Numbered from the stretch's first letter, positions 1-7,865 are shown. The stretch: 18,699 bases of DNA from Galactobacter sp. (GCA_022712075.1 JALAHE010000163.1:1-18699); one strand, 5' to 3'. Notes: generated by a model from the letters alone, not told the origin. Numbers and translations: made by a program.

Positions 1-1263
1 CCCAGCACCTCCCTCGAGGAGGCCCGCAAGTTTGGCCGCGTGAGCGAGGACGGCCACGTCTTCGTGACGGTGGACGGTACCGAGGTGGCCGTTGGCCAGT
101 ACCCCGACAAGACCGCCGACGAGGCGCTTGCCTACTTCGTGCGCAAGTACGACGACCTGGTCGCCCAGATCATGCTGCTGGAGCAGCGCGTCGTCGCGAA
201 GGCCCCCTCCGGCGACATGCCCAAGACCCTCGACACGATCGACGCCGCGGTCAAGGAGCGCAAGGTCGTCGGCGACATCGCCGCCCTCGAGGCCCGCACC
301 GAGAACCTGCGTGTTGCCGTGGAGAACCTCCGCGCCGACGAGCGCCGCAACGCCGACAAGCTGCGCACCGAGGCCCTCGCCAAGCGCGAGGCCATCGTGG
401 CCGAGGCCGAGGAGCTGGCCGGCCGCCCGCCGGCACAGGTGCAGTGGAAGGTCTCGAGCGCCCGCATGGCGGAGCTCTTCGAGGACTGGAAGGCCGAGCA
501 GAAGACGGGCCACCGCGTTGGCCGCTCCACGGAGGATGCCCTGTGGAAGCGCTTCCGCGCAGCCCGCACGACCTTCGACCGCCACCGCCGCGCGTTCTTC
601 TCCAAGCTTGACACCGACAACTCGGAGGCCAAGGCGCAGAAGGAGGCGCTCATCGCCCGCGCCGAGGAGCTGCAGCGCAGCACCGACTGGGGCAACACGG
701 CCCGCGAGTACCGCCGCCTCATGGACGAGTGGAAGGCCTCGAAGCGTGCCTCCCGCCGCGACGACGACGCCCTGTGGCAGCGCTTCCGCGCCGCGCAGGA
801 CGTGTTCTTCGCCGCCCGCAAGGCCGACAACGACGCGATCGACGCCGAGTTCGGCGCCAACCTGGTGGTCAAGGCGGCGCTCCTCGAGGAGGCCCGCGCC
901 CTTCTGCCCGTCAAGGACCTGGCCACGGCGCAGAAGCAGCTCAACTCCATCCGCGATCGCTGGGAGGAGGCCGGCAAGGTGCCGCGCGGCGATCTGCAGC
1001 GCGTCGAGTCGGCCCTCCGCCAGGTCGAGGACGCCGTGAAGTCCGCCGAGGACGAGCAGTGGCGCCGCAGCAACCCCGAGACGAAGGCCCGCTCCAACTC
1101 GATGCTGAGCCAGCTCGAGGACGCGATCTCCGAACTCGAGGCCGACGTCGCCAAGGCCGAGGCCAAGGGTGACGCCCGCGCGCTGACCAAGGCCAAGGAG
1201 GCCCTCGAGGCCCGCCAGGCCTGGCTCGAGACGGTGCGCCGCTCCGCCGGCGATCTCGGCTGA
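1..1263 (+). CDS. DUF349 domain-containing protein (5' end outside the window)
   Basis: The reading frame is open from the first base of the window, and the residues before the first possible internal start (GTG at 40) continue the family's conserved stretch FGRVSEDGHVFVTV. The true start is therefore upstream and the gene is cut by the window edge; 420 codons are visible before the TGA. Three DUF349-type helical repeats can be seen, each with a W-K/W-E core followed by a basic LW-RFR-A segment: around nt 440-610 (QWKVSSARMAELFEDWK, then LWKRFRAA), 680-860 (YRRLMDEWKAS, then LWQRFRAA) and 920-1070 (LNSIRDRWEEAGKVPR). Long Ala/Glu/Lys/Arg-rich coiled coil lies before them and again at the C-terminus. 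No catalytic motif is visible. The function of this actinobacterial family is not established; a nucleic-acid- or ribosome-associated role has been suggested for DUF349 proteins in general, which is inference here. A strong hairpin follows the stop. Confidence 0.93.
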   Translation, partial: PSTSLEEARKFGRVSEDGHVFVTVDGTEVAVGQYPDKTADEALAYFVRKYDDLVAQIMLLEQRVVAKAPSGDMPKTLDTIDAAVKERKVVGDIAALEARTENLRVAVENLRADERRNADKLRTEALAKREAIVAEAEELAGRPPAQVQWKVSSARMAELFEDWKAEQKTGHRVGRSTEDALWKRFRAARTTFDRHRRAFFSKLDTDNSEAKAQKEALIARAEELQRSTDWGNTAREYRRLMDEWKASKRASRRDDDALWQRFRAAQDVFFAARKADNDAIDAEFGANLVVKAALLEEARALLPVKDLATAQKQLNSIRDRWEEAGKVPRGDLQRVESALRQVEDAVKSAEDEQWRRSNPETKARSNSMLSQLEDAISELEADVAKAEAKGDARALTKAKEALEARQAWLETVRRSAGDLG

Positions 1264-1280
1264 GTCACCCCGCTCCCGCA

Positions 1281-1325
1281 CGCCACGGGGCCCGGTTGTC
1301 CACAGGACGGCCGGGCCCCGTGGCG
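1281..1325 (+). terminator. Hairpin terminator after the DUF349 gene
   Basis: Perfect 15-bp inverted repeat: CGCCACGGGGCCCGG (1281-1295) against CCGGGCCCCGTGGCG (1311-1325), with a 15-nt loop that contains a smaller GTCC/GGAC stem. It begins 17 nt after the DUF349 stop. The run after the stem (TTCACG) is only weakly T-rich, as is common for terminators in GC-rich actinobacteria. It separates the DUF349 gene from the next plus-strand gene. Confidence 0.75.
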
Positions 1326-1355
1326 TTCACGCGCCCGCCGGCGGACGATGGAGCG

Positions 1356-2039
1356 ATGGATGCCAGCCTCTCCCCCGCCCGCCTCGCCCCCGGCCGGCAC
1401 AGCGCCGCTTGGCCCGGTGGACCCGTGGCCTCCGAGCGGGCGCCGCAGAGTTGGAGTACCAGCCTCGGAACGCCTGAAGCGCTGGGGCTGAGCGCCGGGG
1501 AGGCCTCCGCGATGCTGCTCGATGCGGCGGCCAGGCCCCTGTGGGGCGCGTGGCTATGCGCGGGAGCGACTCCGGCCGACCTCGCGGCTCGGGCGCTCCT
1601 GCTCGAAGGGGTGGTGTGCGAGCGGGCGCCGGCCGAGGCGGTCGTCGCCGAAGGGGCGGCGGCCTGGGTGTGGCTGGGCGGCGAGCCACCCGCGCACTGC
1701 GTGGTGCGCGTGCGGCGCATCCACCGCAGCCTCGGCACGGGAGATCCTCCCCTGCGCGCCGTGGAGGGTCTGCCCCCTGGGCGTCAGATCGTGCATCTCG
1801 GCCGCCTGCGGCTCAGCACCCCCCTGCGCTCGGCGGTGGAGCTGCTGGCCGCGCGCGAGCCGGCGCGCGCCGCGGCGCCCAGCACCGTCCGGGCCCTCCT
1901 GCAGGCCGCTGGGGCCTGGGACGCGGCAGCGCCGCCGGTCGAGGCCCTGGAGGGCTTCGGACCGGCGGCGCGGGGGCGCATCGAGGAGGGCTGGGAGCGC
2001 TGCGTTCAGGCCTTCCGCTGCCCGGCCACGGTGCGGTAG
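1356..2039 (+). CDS. Uncharacterised 227-residue protein with weak AbiEi-antitoxin-like features
   Basis: ATG at 1356 is preferred: the longer open frame starts with TTG at 1296 inside the terminator loop, while 1356 has GGAG shortly upstream (a tight 2-3 nt spacing, so not ideal). The product is very rich in Ala, Arg and Leu, with no signal peptide and no clear membrane segment. The only recognisable stretch is around residues 135-165, where GLPPGRQIVHLGRLRLSTPLRSAVELL has the rhythm seen in AbiEi-type antitoxin/regulator proteins of actinobacteria (a histidine/valine strand, then 'xTPLRTAxDL'). I judge that from memory of the family pattern, so the assignment is tentative. No AbiEii nucleotidyltransferase toxin is adjacent, so a working toxin-antitoxin pair is not supported. 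The last 34 nt overlap the 3' end of rel on the other strand. It could equally be a lineage-specific protein of unknown role. Confidence 0.7.
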   Translation: MDASLSPARLAPGRHSAAWPGGPVASERAPQSWSTSLGTPEALGLSAGEASAMLLDAAARPLWGAWLCAGATPADLAARALLLEGVVCERAPAEAVVAEGAAAWVWLGGEPPAHCVVRVRRIHRSLGTGDPPLRAVEGLPPGRQIVHLGRLRLSTPLRSAVELLAAREPARAAAPSTVRALLQAAGAWDAAAPPVEALEGFGPAARGRIEEGWERCVQAFRCPATVR

Positions 2040-4285
2040 ACGTCGTACACGCCGTCGATCTTGCGCACCGCCGTCAGCAGGTGACCGAGGAAGCGCGGGT
2101 CCCCCATTTCGAAGGAGAAGCGCGAGAGCGCCGTGCGCTCTTTCGTGGTGCTCACGGAGGCCGAGAGGATGTTCACGTGGTTCTCGGAGAGCACGCGGGT
2201 GACGTCCGAGAGCAGGGAGGTGCGATCGAGCGCCTCCACCTGGATCTCCACGAGGAAGACGCTCTTGGCCGTGGGGGCCCACGAGACCTCGACGACGCGG
2301 GCCGCCTCCTCCCCCTGCAGGTTGGTGATGTTGGGGCAGTCTGCGCGGTGCACCGTGACGCCGGAGCCGCGCGTCACGAACCCGGAGATCGGATCCGGCG
2401 GCACGGGCGTGCAGCAGCGGGCCAGCTTGGCCATGACGTCGGAGGTTCCCTGGACGATGACACCGGAGTCGGAGTGCAGCGGGATCTTGGAGACGCCCTG
2501 CTGCGTGAGGATCGCCGCCTCGACATCCTCGTCCTCCACCTCGGCCCCGCCCACGAGCGCCTGCAGGTGCTCCAGGACGTTCTGGCTCGAGACGTGACCA
2601 TCGCCCACCGCGGCGTAGAGCCCGGCGATGTCGATGTGGTGCAGCTCCTGCGCCACGGCCGTCAGCGTCTCATGGGTCATGAGCTTCTGCAGCGGCAGAC
2701 CGTTCTTCCGCAGGGCGCGGGTGAGCTGATCCTTGCCCTTCTCGATCGCCTCCTCGCGGCGCTCCTTGGTGAACCACTGGCGGATCTTGTTCCGGGCGCG
2801 CGGGGACTTGACGAAGCCCTGCCAGTCCTGGCTCGGCCCGGCACCCTCCGCCTTCGAGGTAAAGATCTCCACCCAGTCGCCGTTGCGCAGCTCGGTGTTC
2901 AGCGGCACGAGCTTGCCGTTGACGCGCGCGCCGATGGTGCGGTGTCCCACCTCCGTGTGCACGGCGTAGGCGAAGTCCACCGGCGTTGAACCGGCGGGGA
3001 GGGACATGACCTCGCCCTTGGGCGTGAAGACGAAGACCTCGGCGGCCGAGATCTCGTAGCGCAGCGAATCGAGGAACTCCCCGGGATCGCGCGTCTCCTT
3101 CTGCCAGTCGACGAGCGAACGAAGCCAGTTCATGTCCTGGCCCTCTTCGCCGCCCTCGCCGCGGGCCGCGCCCTTGTACATCCAGTGCGCCGCCACGCCG
3201 TACTCGGCGCGTCGGTGCATGTCGTGCGTGCGGATCTGGACCTCGACGGGGCGCCCGCCGGGACCGATCACCGAGGTGTGCAGCGATTGGTACATGTTGA
3301 ACTTGGGCATGGCGATGTAGTCCTTGAACCTCCCTGGCAGGGGGTTCCATCGCGCATGGATCACGCCGAGCACGGCGTAACAGTCCTTGACGGAGTCAAC
3401 GAGGACGCGCACGCCCATGAGGTCGTGGATCTCGTCGAACTCCTTCCCGCGCACCACCATCTTTTGGTAGATCGAGTAGTAGTGCTTGGGGCGACCGGTG
3501 ATGGTGGCCTTGACTCGCGCGCCGCGCAGGTCCTCGTCGATGGCCTCGCGCACCTGGCCCAGGTAGCGCTCGCGCTCCGGGGTGCGCTGGCCAACCATGC
3601 GCACGATCTCCTCGTACACCTTGGGGTGGAGCACGGCGAAGGAGAGATCCTCAAGCTCCCACTTCACGGTGTTCATGCCGAGGCGGTGGGCCAGGGGCGC
3701 GTAGATCTCGAGGGTCTCGCGGGCCTTCTTGGCCGCGGACTCGGGGTTGACGTAGCGCCACGTGCGGGCGTTGTGCGTGCGGTCGGCAAGCTTGATGACG
3801 AGGACGCGGATGTCCTGCGCCATGGCGATGATCATCTTGCGCACGGTTTCGGCCTGCGCGGCCTGGCCGTACTTGACCTTGTCGAGCTTGGTCACGCCGT
3901 CCACGAGCATGGCGATCTCGGAGCCGAAGTCTCGCGTGAGTTCCTCGAGCGAGTAGTCGGTGTCCTCCACGGTGTCGTGCAGCAGCGCCGCCGCCAGGGT
4001 GGAGCCCGTCATGCCCATCTCCGCCAGGATCGTGGCGACGGCGACGGGGTGCGTGATGTACGGATCGCCCGACTTGCGCTTCACGCCGTCGTGCAGGCGC
4101 TCCGCGACCGTGTAGGCGCGCGTGATGAGGTCCAGATCCTCGCGCGGGGAATTGGCGCGCACCGTGCGCAGCAGCGGTTCGAGGATCGGAGGGGCCGAGG
4201 ACTGCGAAGAGCGGCCGGCAAAGCGCACGAGGCGCGAAAACGTGCGGCCCGGGCGGGCACTGGACGTGGGCGGCTGATCTGCCAC
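2006..4285 (-). CDS. rel: Bifunctional (p)ppGpp synthetase/hydrolase (Rel, RSH family)
   Basis: 759 residues, full length for a long RSH enzyme; makes (p)ppGpp from ATP plus GDP/GTP and hydrolyses it, controlling the stringent response on the ribosome. Hydrolase domain: H79, H103-D104 (LLHDTVED) and D168 (LADRTHN) form the HD metal site, so hydrolysis should be active. Synthetase domain (about 240-355): RPKHYYSIYQK (265-275), D288, and the loop RFKDY (319-323), which is the RxKD form typical of bifunctional Rel rather than RelA-type ExDD. EVQIRT follows at 348-353. TGS domain about 416-476 (FVFTPKGEVMSLPAGSTPVD). Conserved CC pair at 624-625 in the zinc-finger/RIS region, and a C-terminal ACT domain about 678-752. 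The GTG start at 4285 has a strong upstream AGAGGGGA. The gene lies 175 nt from secF behind a strong hairpin, with its own candidate -10, so it is probably transcribed at least partly on its own. The usual neighbour apt is missing. Confidence 0.97.
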   Translation of the reverse strand: MADQPPTSSARPGRTFSRLVRFAGRSSQSSAPPILEPLLRTVRANSPREDLDLITRAYTVAERLHDGVKRKSGDPYITHPVAVATILAEMGMTGSTLAAALLHDTVEDTDYSLEELTRDFGSEIAMLVDGVTKLDKVKYGQAAQAETVRKMIIAMAQDIRVLVIKLADRTHNARTWRYVNPESAAKKARETLEIYAPLAHRLGMNTVKWELEDLSFAVLHPKVYEEIVRMVGQRTPERERYLGQVREAIDEDLRGARVKATITGRPKHYYSIYQKMVVRGKEFDEIHDLMGVRVLVDSVKDCYAVLGVIHARWNPLPGRFKDYIAMPKFNMYQSLHTSVIGPGGRPVEVQIRTHDMHRRAEYGVAAHWMYKGAARGEGGEEGQDMNWLRSLVDWQKETRDPGEFLDSLRYEISAAEVFVFTPKGEVMSLPAGSTPVDFAYAVHTEVGHRTIGARVNGKLVPLNTELRNGDWVEIFTSKAEGAGPSQDWQGFVKSPRARNKIRQWFTKERREEAIEKGKDQLTRALRKNGLPLQKLMTHETLTAVAQELHHIDIAGLYAAVGDGHVSSQNVLEHLQALVGGAEVEDEDVEAAILTQQGVSKIPLHSDSGVIVQGTSDVMAKLARCCTPVPPDPISGFVTRGSGVTVHRADCPNITNLQGEEAARVVEVSWAPTAKSVFLVEIQVEALDRTSLLSDVTRVLSENHVNILSASVSTTKERTALSRFSFEMGDPRFLGHLLTAVRKIDGVYDVYRTVAGQRKA

Positions 4286-4331
4286 GATCGTCCCCTCTCG
4301 AAAGATCTCCCGCGTCTGGCGCGGGGAACAA

Positions 4332-4369
4332 GAAACGCCATCCGGCCCGTGGGGGCCGGATGACGTTTC
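4332..4369 (-). terminator. Hairpin between secF and rel, possible terminator or leader structure
   Basis: CATCCGGCCC (4339-4348) pairs with GGGCCGGATG (4353-4362) around a 4-nt loop. After one mismatch the stem continues as GAAACG (4332-4337) with CGTTTC (4364-4369), giving 16 pairs in total. Read on the minus strand it ends in CGTTTCTTGTTCC, a modest T tract, which fits a terminator for the secF transcript. A TAGGAT hexamer (minus strand, 4375-4370) sits at its upstream edge, so it could also lie at the very start of a rel leader. A second small hairpin follows at 4309-4325 (CCCGCG/CGCGGG), just before the rel ribosome binding site. Confidence 0.6.
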
Positions 4370-4375
4370 ATCCTA
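4370..4375 (-). promoter_or_regulatory. Candidate -10 element for rel
   Basis: TAGGAT on the minus strand, about 85 nt upstream of the rel GTG, fits the TAnnnT pattern of actinobacterial SigA-type promoters. No convincing -35 hexamer is seen 16-19 nt upstream, so this is a weak call. Confidence 0.3.
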
Positions 4376-4440
4376 GGACACTCGCGCGCGTGGTTTTGCG
4401 CGCATGACGGGCGACACGCTCTGGATCTGGACCCAGGGCG

Positions 4441-4458
4441 GCCGCCCGTCAGGGCGGC
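4441..4458 (-). terminator. Short GC-rich hairpin just after the secF stop
   Basis: GCCGCCC (4441-4447) and GGGCGGC (4452-4458) form a 7-bp stem with a 4-nt loop, beginning 3 nt after the secF TAA on the minus strand. There is no T tract. It may stabilise the 3' end or add to termination before rel. Confidence 0.4.
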
Positions 4459-4460
4459 GC

Positions 4461-5456
4461 TTAGGCTGCCACCGCCTCGGAGGCCTCACGCGAGGCCAGG
4501 ATCGCGGCGTCGTGCTTCTTGTTGGCCGGCTCGTTGATGCGCAGCTGCGCGTAGAGCGGGGCCTGCACAAACAGCGTCGCCAGCGCGGAGACGATGATGC
4601 CGACGAAGATGGCAAGCGAGAGGTCCTCGAGCGTGCCGGCGCCGAGCAGCATGGAGCCGATGAAGAGGATCGCACCGACGGGCAGGATCGCCACAACCGA
4701 GGTGTTGATGGAGCGCACCAGGGTCTGGTTGATCGCGCGGTTCACCTGTTCGCCGAACGTGAGGTTCGCCTGCTGGGTGTGATCGTGCGTGTTCTCCCTG
4801 ACCTTGTCGAAGACCACCACCGTGTCGTAGAGCGAGTAGCTCAGGATGGTGAGGAAGCCGATGATGGCCGAGGGGGTCACCTCGAAGCCCGTGGCGGCGT
4901 ACACGCCGGCGGTGATGATAACGACGGTCAGCAGGCCGACGATCGCGGCGAGCGACATCTTCCAGGTCCGGAAGTAGAACGCCATGAGCAGCGCGACGAG
5001 CACGATGAACGCGACGAGGCCGATGGCGGCCTGCCGCGAGACGTCCTGGCCCCACGTGGGGCCGATGGAGCTCACCGAGACCTTGGCCTCCGTGGTCGAG
5101 TAGGCCTCGGCCAGCGCCTTGCGCAGGGCCTCGGACTGCTCGGCGGTGAGCGTCTCGGTCTGCACGCGCATCGTCTCGCCGGCCTGGTGGGTCACGTGCG
5201 GGGTGATGCCGGGAATGGCCTTCGCCGCGGCGTCCACGCCGGGCTGGATCTGGGTCGTCGAGGCGCCCTGCACCTGGAACTCGTTGCCACCGCGGAAGTC
5301 GATGCCGAGGTTGAAGCCGCCCTTGAGGACGGGAACCAGGATCGAGGCGATGACGAGCACGGCCGCGATCGCGAACCAGAGCTTGCGGCGCCCAACGAAC
5401 TGGTAGGAACGCTTGCCCGTGTAGAGCTCATTGCCCCACGTTGCGAGACTAGCCAC
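4461..5456 (-). CDS. secF: Protein translocase subunit SecF
   Basis: 331 residues from the GTG at 5456. That start is chosen because GAGGAGGAGA lies just upstream, and the longer frame (to 5504) would run deep into secD with an unlike, proline-rich leader. SecF pairs with SecD to use the proton gradient in pulling exported proteins through SecYEG. First membrane helix about residues 27-45, followed by the conserved GIDFRGGNEF motif (51-60). An extracytoplasmic domain spans about 60-140. Helices 2-6 cover about 142-305 and include the SecF signature SLYDTVVVFDKVREN (208-222). The C-terminus is short and polar. The start overlaps the end of secD by 8 nt (GTGGCTAG), so the two subunits are probably translated in a coupled, equimolar way. 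A hairpin follows the stop. Confidence 0.97.
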   Translation of the reverse strand: MASLATWGNELYTGKRSYQFVGRRKLWFAIAAVLVIASILVPVLKGGFNLGIDFRGGNEFQVQGASTTQIQPGVDAAAKAIPGITPHVTHQAGETMRVQTETLTAEQSEALRKALAEAYSTTEAKVSVSSIGPTWGQDVSRQAAIGLVAFIVLVALLMAFYFRTWKMSLAAIVGLLTVVIITAGVYAATGFEVTPSAIIGFLTILSYSLYDTVVVFDKVRENTHDHTQQANLTFGEQVNRAINQTLVRSINTSVVAILPVGAILFIGSMLLGAGTLEDLSLAIFVGIIVSALATLFVQAPLYAQLRINEPANKKHDAAILASREASEAVAA

Positions 5457-7233
5457 GGGTCTCCTCCTCGATCTCGTCCTTGACGGCGGTGGCGGTGCCG
5501 CCACCGCGGCGCTCGAGCTCCTCGGCCCGCTTGCGCTCGGCGATGGTCATGCGGCGCTGCGCCTCCTTGGCGGCCCCGCGGTCCTTGGCCTTGACCTCGG
5601 TCAGGTCCTTGCGCTCGCGGAAGGTGCCGGCGCCGCGGTAGAGCGGCTCGGCGCCAAGCAGCGACGGATCCAGGCCGGAGAGCTTGTGGCCCTCGCCGAA
5701 GAAGCGCGTCTTGGCCAGGATCTGCATCACGGGGTGCGTGAACAGGAAGACGACCACGAGGTCGGCGACGGCCGTGAGGCCCAGGGTGAAGGCGAAGCCC
5801 TTCACGTTGCCGACGGACACGAAGTACAGGACCACGGCGGCCAGCAGGTTCACGGCCTTGGAGGCCATGATGGTGCGCTTGGCTCGCGACCAGCCGTTCT
5901 CCACCGCGAGGGTGAGCGAGCGACCGTCACGCAGCTCATCGCGGATGCGTTCGAAGTACACGATGAACGAGTCGGCGGTGAGGCCGATGGCCACGATGAT
6001 GCCCGCCACGCCGGCGAGCGAGAGGCGGTAGTCGGCGCTCCAGCCAAGCAGGGCAATGGCCAGGTACGTCAGCAGGCCCGCGATGAGCAGCGAGGCAATC
6101 GTGACGAAGCCGAGCAGGCGGTACTGGAAGAAGGAGTAGATCGCCACGAGGATCAGGCCGATGAGGCCGGCGATGAGGCCCATCTTGAGCTGATCGGTGC
6201 CGAGCGTCGCGGAGACCTGCTGATCCGACTGGATCGTGAAGGACATCGGCAGCGCACCGTACTTGAGCTGCTGCGCCAGCTGGGCGGCGCTCTGCTGCGT
6301 GAAGTTGCCGGTGATCTGCGAGTTGCCGTCGGTGATGATGGCCTGCGAGACGGGGGCGGAGACCACCGAGCCGTCGAGCACGATCGCGAACTGGTTGCGC
6401 GGCGACTCGAGCGAGGTCAGGCGCTGCGTGACCTTCTTGAAGTCGGCGGTGCCCTCGGAGTTGAAGGACAGATTCACGCCCCAGGCGCCCGTGTTGTAGC
6501 CCTGCGAGTTGGTGACCTGGCCGGAGGAGGCGCTCGAGATGTCGGCGCCCTTCACCTCGACCGGACCCAGCAGGTACTTCACGGCCATGCCCGCATTGGC
6601 ATCGATCTCACACGCGATGGCCGGGCCGTCGGCTGCAAACTGCGTGCGCGGCGTCCTGCTCATCTCCGTGAGGCAATCCCAGGCCTCGAACTTCTTGACC
6701 CACTCGGCGGTGATCCAGTTGGTGTCCGAACCGTTGTTCGGATCCCCCTTGGCCGTGGGCTTGGGCAGATCCGCGTCCTTGGTGCGGCTCTCCTCCGGCA
6801 CGGCCGTGATGGTCTGGGAGGCCGTCAGCACGGGACGGAACTCCATCTGCGCCGAGGACTTGATGAGGTCGCGCTGCTCGGTGCTGATCTCGCCCGGCAT
6901 CGTCACAACGATGTTGCGGCCGTTCTGCGTCGACACCTGGGCCTCGTTCACGCCCGCGCCGCTCACGCGTTCGCGGATGATCGAGACGGCCTGGGCGAGC
7001 TGATCTGCGTCGATGCTCGCGTTCGGGTCCTCGAGCTGGGGCGCCAAAATCATCTCGGTGCCACCCTGGAGATCGAGGGCGAGCTTGGGCTCGAAGCTTG
7101 CGGCGTTCTCACCGATGACCTTGGTGTTGCTGAGCACCACGCCGGTCGTGAGCACCGCAAAGAGCACCAGGTGAATGATGCCCAGCCACAGCAACGCCTT
7201 GCGTGCGTGGCGGACAGGGGCAGTGGATGCCAT
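5449..7233 (-). CDS. secD: Protein translocase subunit SecD
   Basis: 594 residues from ATG 7233, which has AAGGA a few bases upstream; the frame extends to a TTG at 7257 but without support. SecD is the large partner of SecF in the RND-like auxiliary complex of the Sec translocon. First membrane helix about 13-33, then the hallmark LALDLQGG (51-58). A long extracytoplasmic P1 domain (60-340) follows, with a Pro/Asp/Asn-rich stretch at about 150-172 typical of variable actinobacterial inserts. Five membrane helices lie between about 350 and 505, including AGIIVAIGLTADSFIVYFERI (410-430), whose buried Asp421 is in the position associated with proton use. Residues 536-594 form a highly charged cytoplasmic tail (many Lys, Arg, Glu). 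It sits 75 nt from yajC behind a strong hairpin, and overlaps secF by 8 nt. Confidence 0.97.
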   Translation of the reverse strand: MASTAPVRHARKALLWLGIIHLVLFAVLTTGVVLSNTKVIGENAASFEPKLALDLQGGTEMILAPQLEDPNASIDADQLAQAVSIIRERVSGAGVNEAQVSTQNGRNIVVTMPGEISTEQRDLIKSSAQMEFRPVLTASQTITAVPEESRTKDADLPKPTAKGDPNNGSDTNWITAEWVKKFEAWDCLTEMSRTPRTQFAADGPAIACEIDANAGMAVKYLLGPVEVKGADISSASSGQVTNSQGYNTGAWGVNLSFNSEGTADFKKVTQRLTSLESPRNQFAIVLDGSVVSAPVSQAIITDGNSQITGNFTQQSAAQLAQQLKYGALPMSFTIQSDQQVSATLGTDQLKMGLIAGLIGLILVAIYSFFQYRLLGFVTIASLLIAGLLTYLAIALLGWSADYRLSLAGVAGIIVAIGLTADSFIVYFERIRDELRDGRSLTLAVENGWSRAKRTIMASKAVNLLAAVVLYFVSVGNVKGFAFTLGLTAVADLVVVFLFTHPVMQILAKTRFFGEGHKLSGLDPSLLGAEPLYRGAGTFRERKDLTEVKAKDRGAAKEAQRRMTIAERKRAEELERRGGGTATAVKDEIEEETRG

Positions 7234-7258
7234 GGATGTCCTTCGTTTTTCGGTCAAA

Positions 7259-7298
7259 CACCGCGTGGGCGGCCCCGATCAGGGGCGCCCACGCGGTG
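7259..7298 (-). terminator. Strong hairpin between yajC and secD (terminator or attenuator)
   Basis: ACCGCGTGGGC and its complement GCCCACGCGGT, extended by one outer C-G pair, form 12 pairs (7259-7270 with 7287-7298). After a single bulged G (7271), GCCCC (7272-7276) pairs with GGGGC (7282-7286). The loop is GATCA. On the minus strand the stem starts about 10 nt after the yajC stop and is followed by TTTGACC. The position and stability suggest it ends most yajC transcripts or lowers read-through into secD. Confidence 0.7.
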
Positions 7299-7308
7299 AG
7301 AGAAGAGG

Positions 7309-7737
7309 TCAGTCGCGGTTGCGGTCGGTACCGTTCTCGCCGTCCTGCTCGCGCTGGCGGTCGGCCTCGTCGGCCTCGGTGCTCAGCGCAGCGGCGGCAT
7401 CGGCCGGGGAATCGGCGACGATGGCGGCCGGCGAGGAGACAATCTGGGCCACGGCGCGCATGTCAAAGGTGATCTCGTTGCCGGGGGCCACCTCGAGCAC
7501 CAGACGGTTGTTCTCCGTGTCGACGGAGCGCACCGTGCCGTAGATGCCGGCGGTCGTCATGAGCTCGGCGCCGGGAACCAGCTGGTTCTTGCGCTCCTCC
7601 GCGGCGGCCGTGGCCTTCTTGCGGTTGCGGAACATCATGAAGATCATGACGGCAAAGAGCGCCAGCAGGACCAGCATCATCGGGTTGAAGGCTTGCTGCT
7701 GAGCTGCTTCTTCAGCGAGCAGGAAGGAGAGCGTCAC
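7309..7737 (-). CDS. yajC: Sec translocon accessory protein YajC
   Basis: 142 residues from the GTG at 7737. A longer frame starts with GTG at 7800, but its extra residues do not resemble YajC; family members start close to the TLSFLLAEE region chosen here. No good Shine-Dalgarno is seen (only GGACGGA about 10 nt upstream), so the start is uncertain. YajC is a small membrane protein that associates with SecDF. Residues 20-36 (MMLVLLALFAVMIFMMF) form the single membrane helix. It is followed by the basic FRNRKK stop-transfer patch and the conserved cytoplasmic SH3-like fold, seen as LVPGAELMTTAGIYGTV (53-69) and VLEVAPGNEITFDMRAVAQIV (80-100). The last 40 residues are Ala/Asp/Glu-rich and probably disordered. 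It is 128 nt from ruvB. Confidence 0.93.
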   Translation of the reverse strand: MTLSFLLAEEAAQQQAFNPMMLVLLALFAVMIFMMFRNRKKATAAAEERKNQLVPGAELMTTAGIYGTVRSVDTENNRLVLEVAPGNEITFDMRAVAQIVSSPAAIVADSPADAAAALSTEADEADRQREQDGENGTDRNRD

Positions 7738-7865
7738 GAGGGGAAATCCGTCCGTTAAGAGGTCAGTACTGCCACGGTGTACCACGACCGGGGCGGGCAC
7801 ACATGGCCATCAGCATACCGCCGAGGCGGCGTGACGCAGGCGACACACCACAATTGCCCGCGTGC

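Noticed and set aside
132..1400. Long minus-strand open frame opposite the DUF349 gene
   Set aside because: Arg/Ser/Ala-rich shadow of the coding strand in GC-rich DNA; no family resemblance, and it crosses the terminator.
1541..2989. 482-residue plus-strand open frame across the small gene and rel
   Set aside because: It is antisense to rel, which is unmistakably real, and its composition is typical of a reverse-strand shadow.
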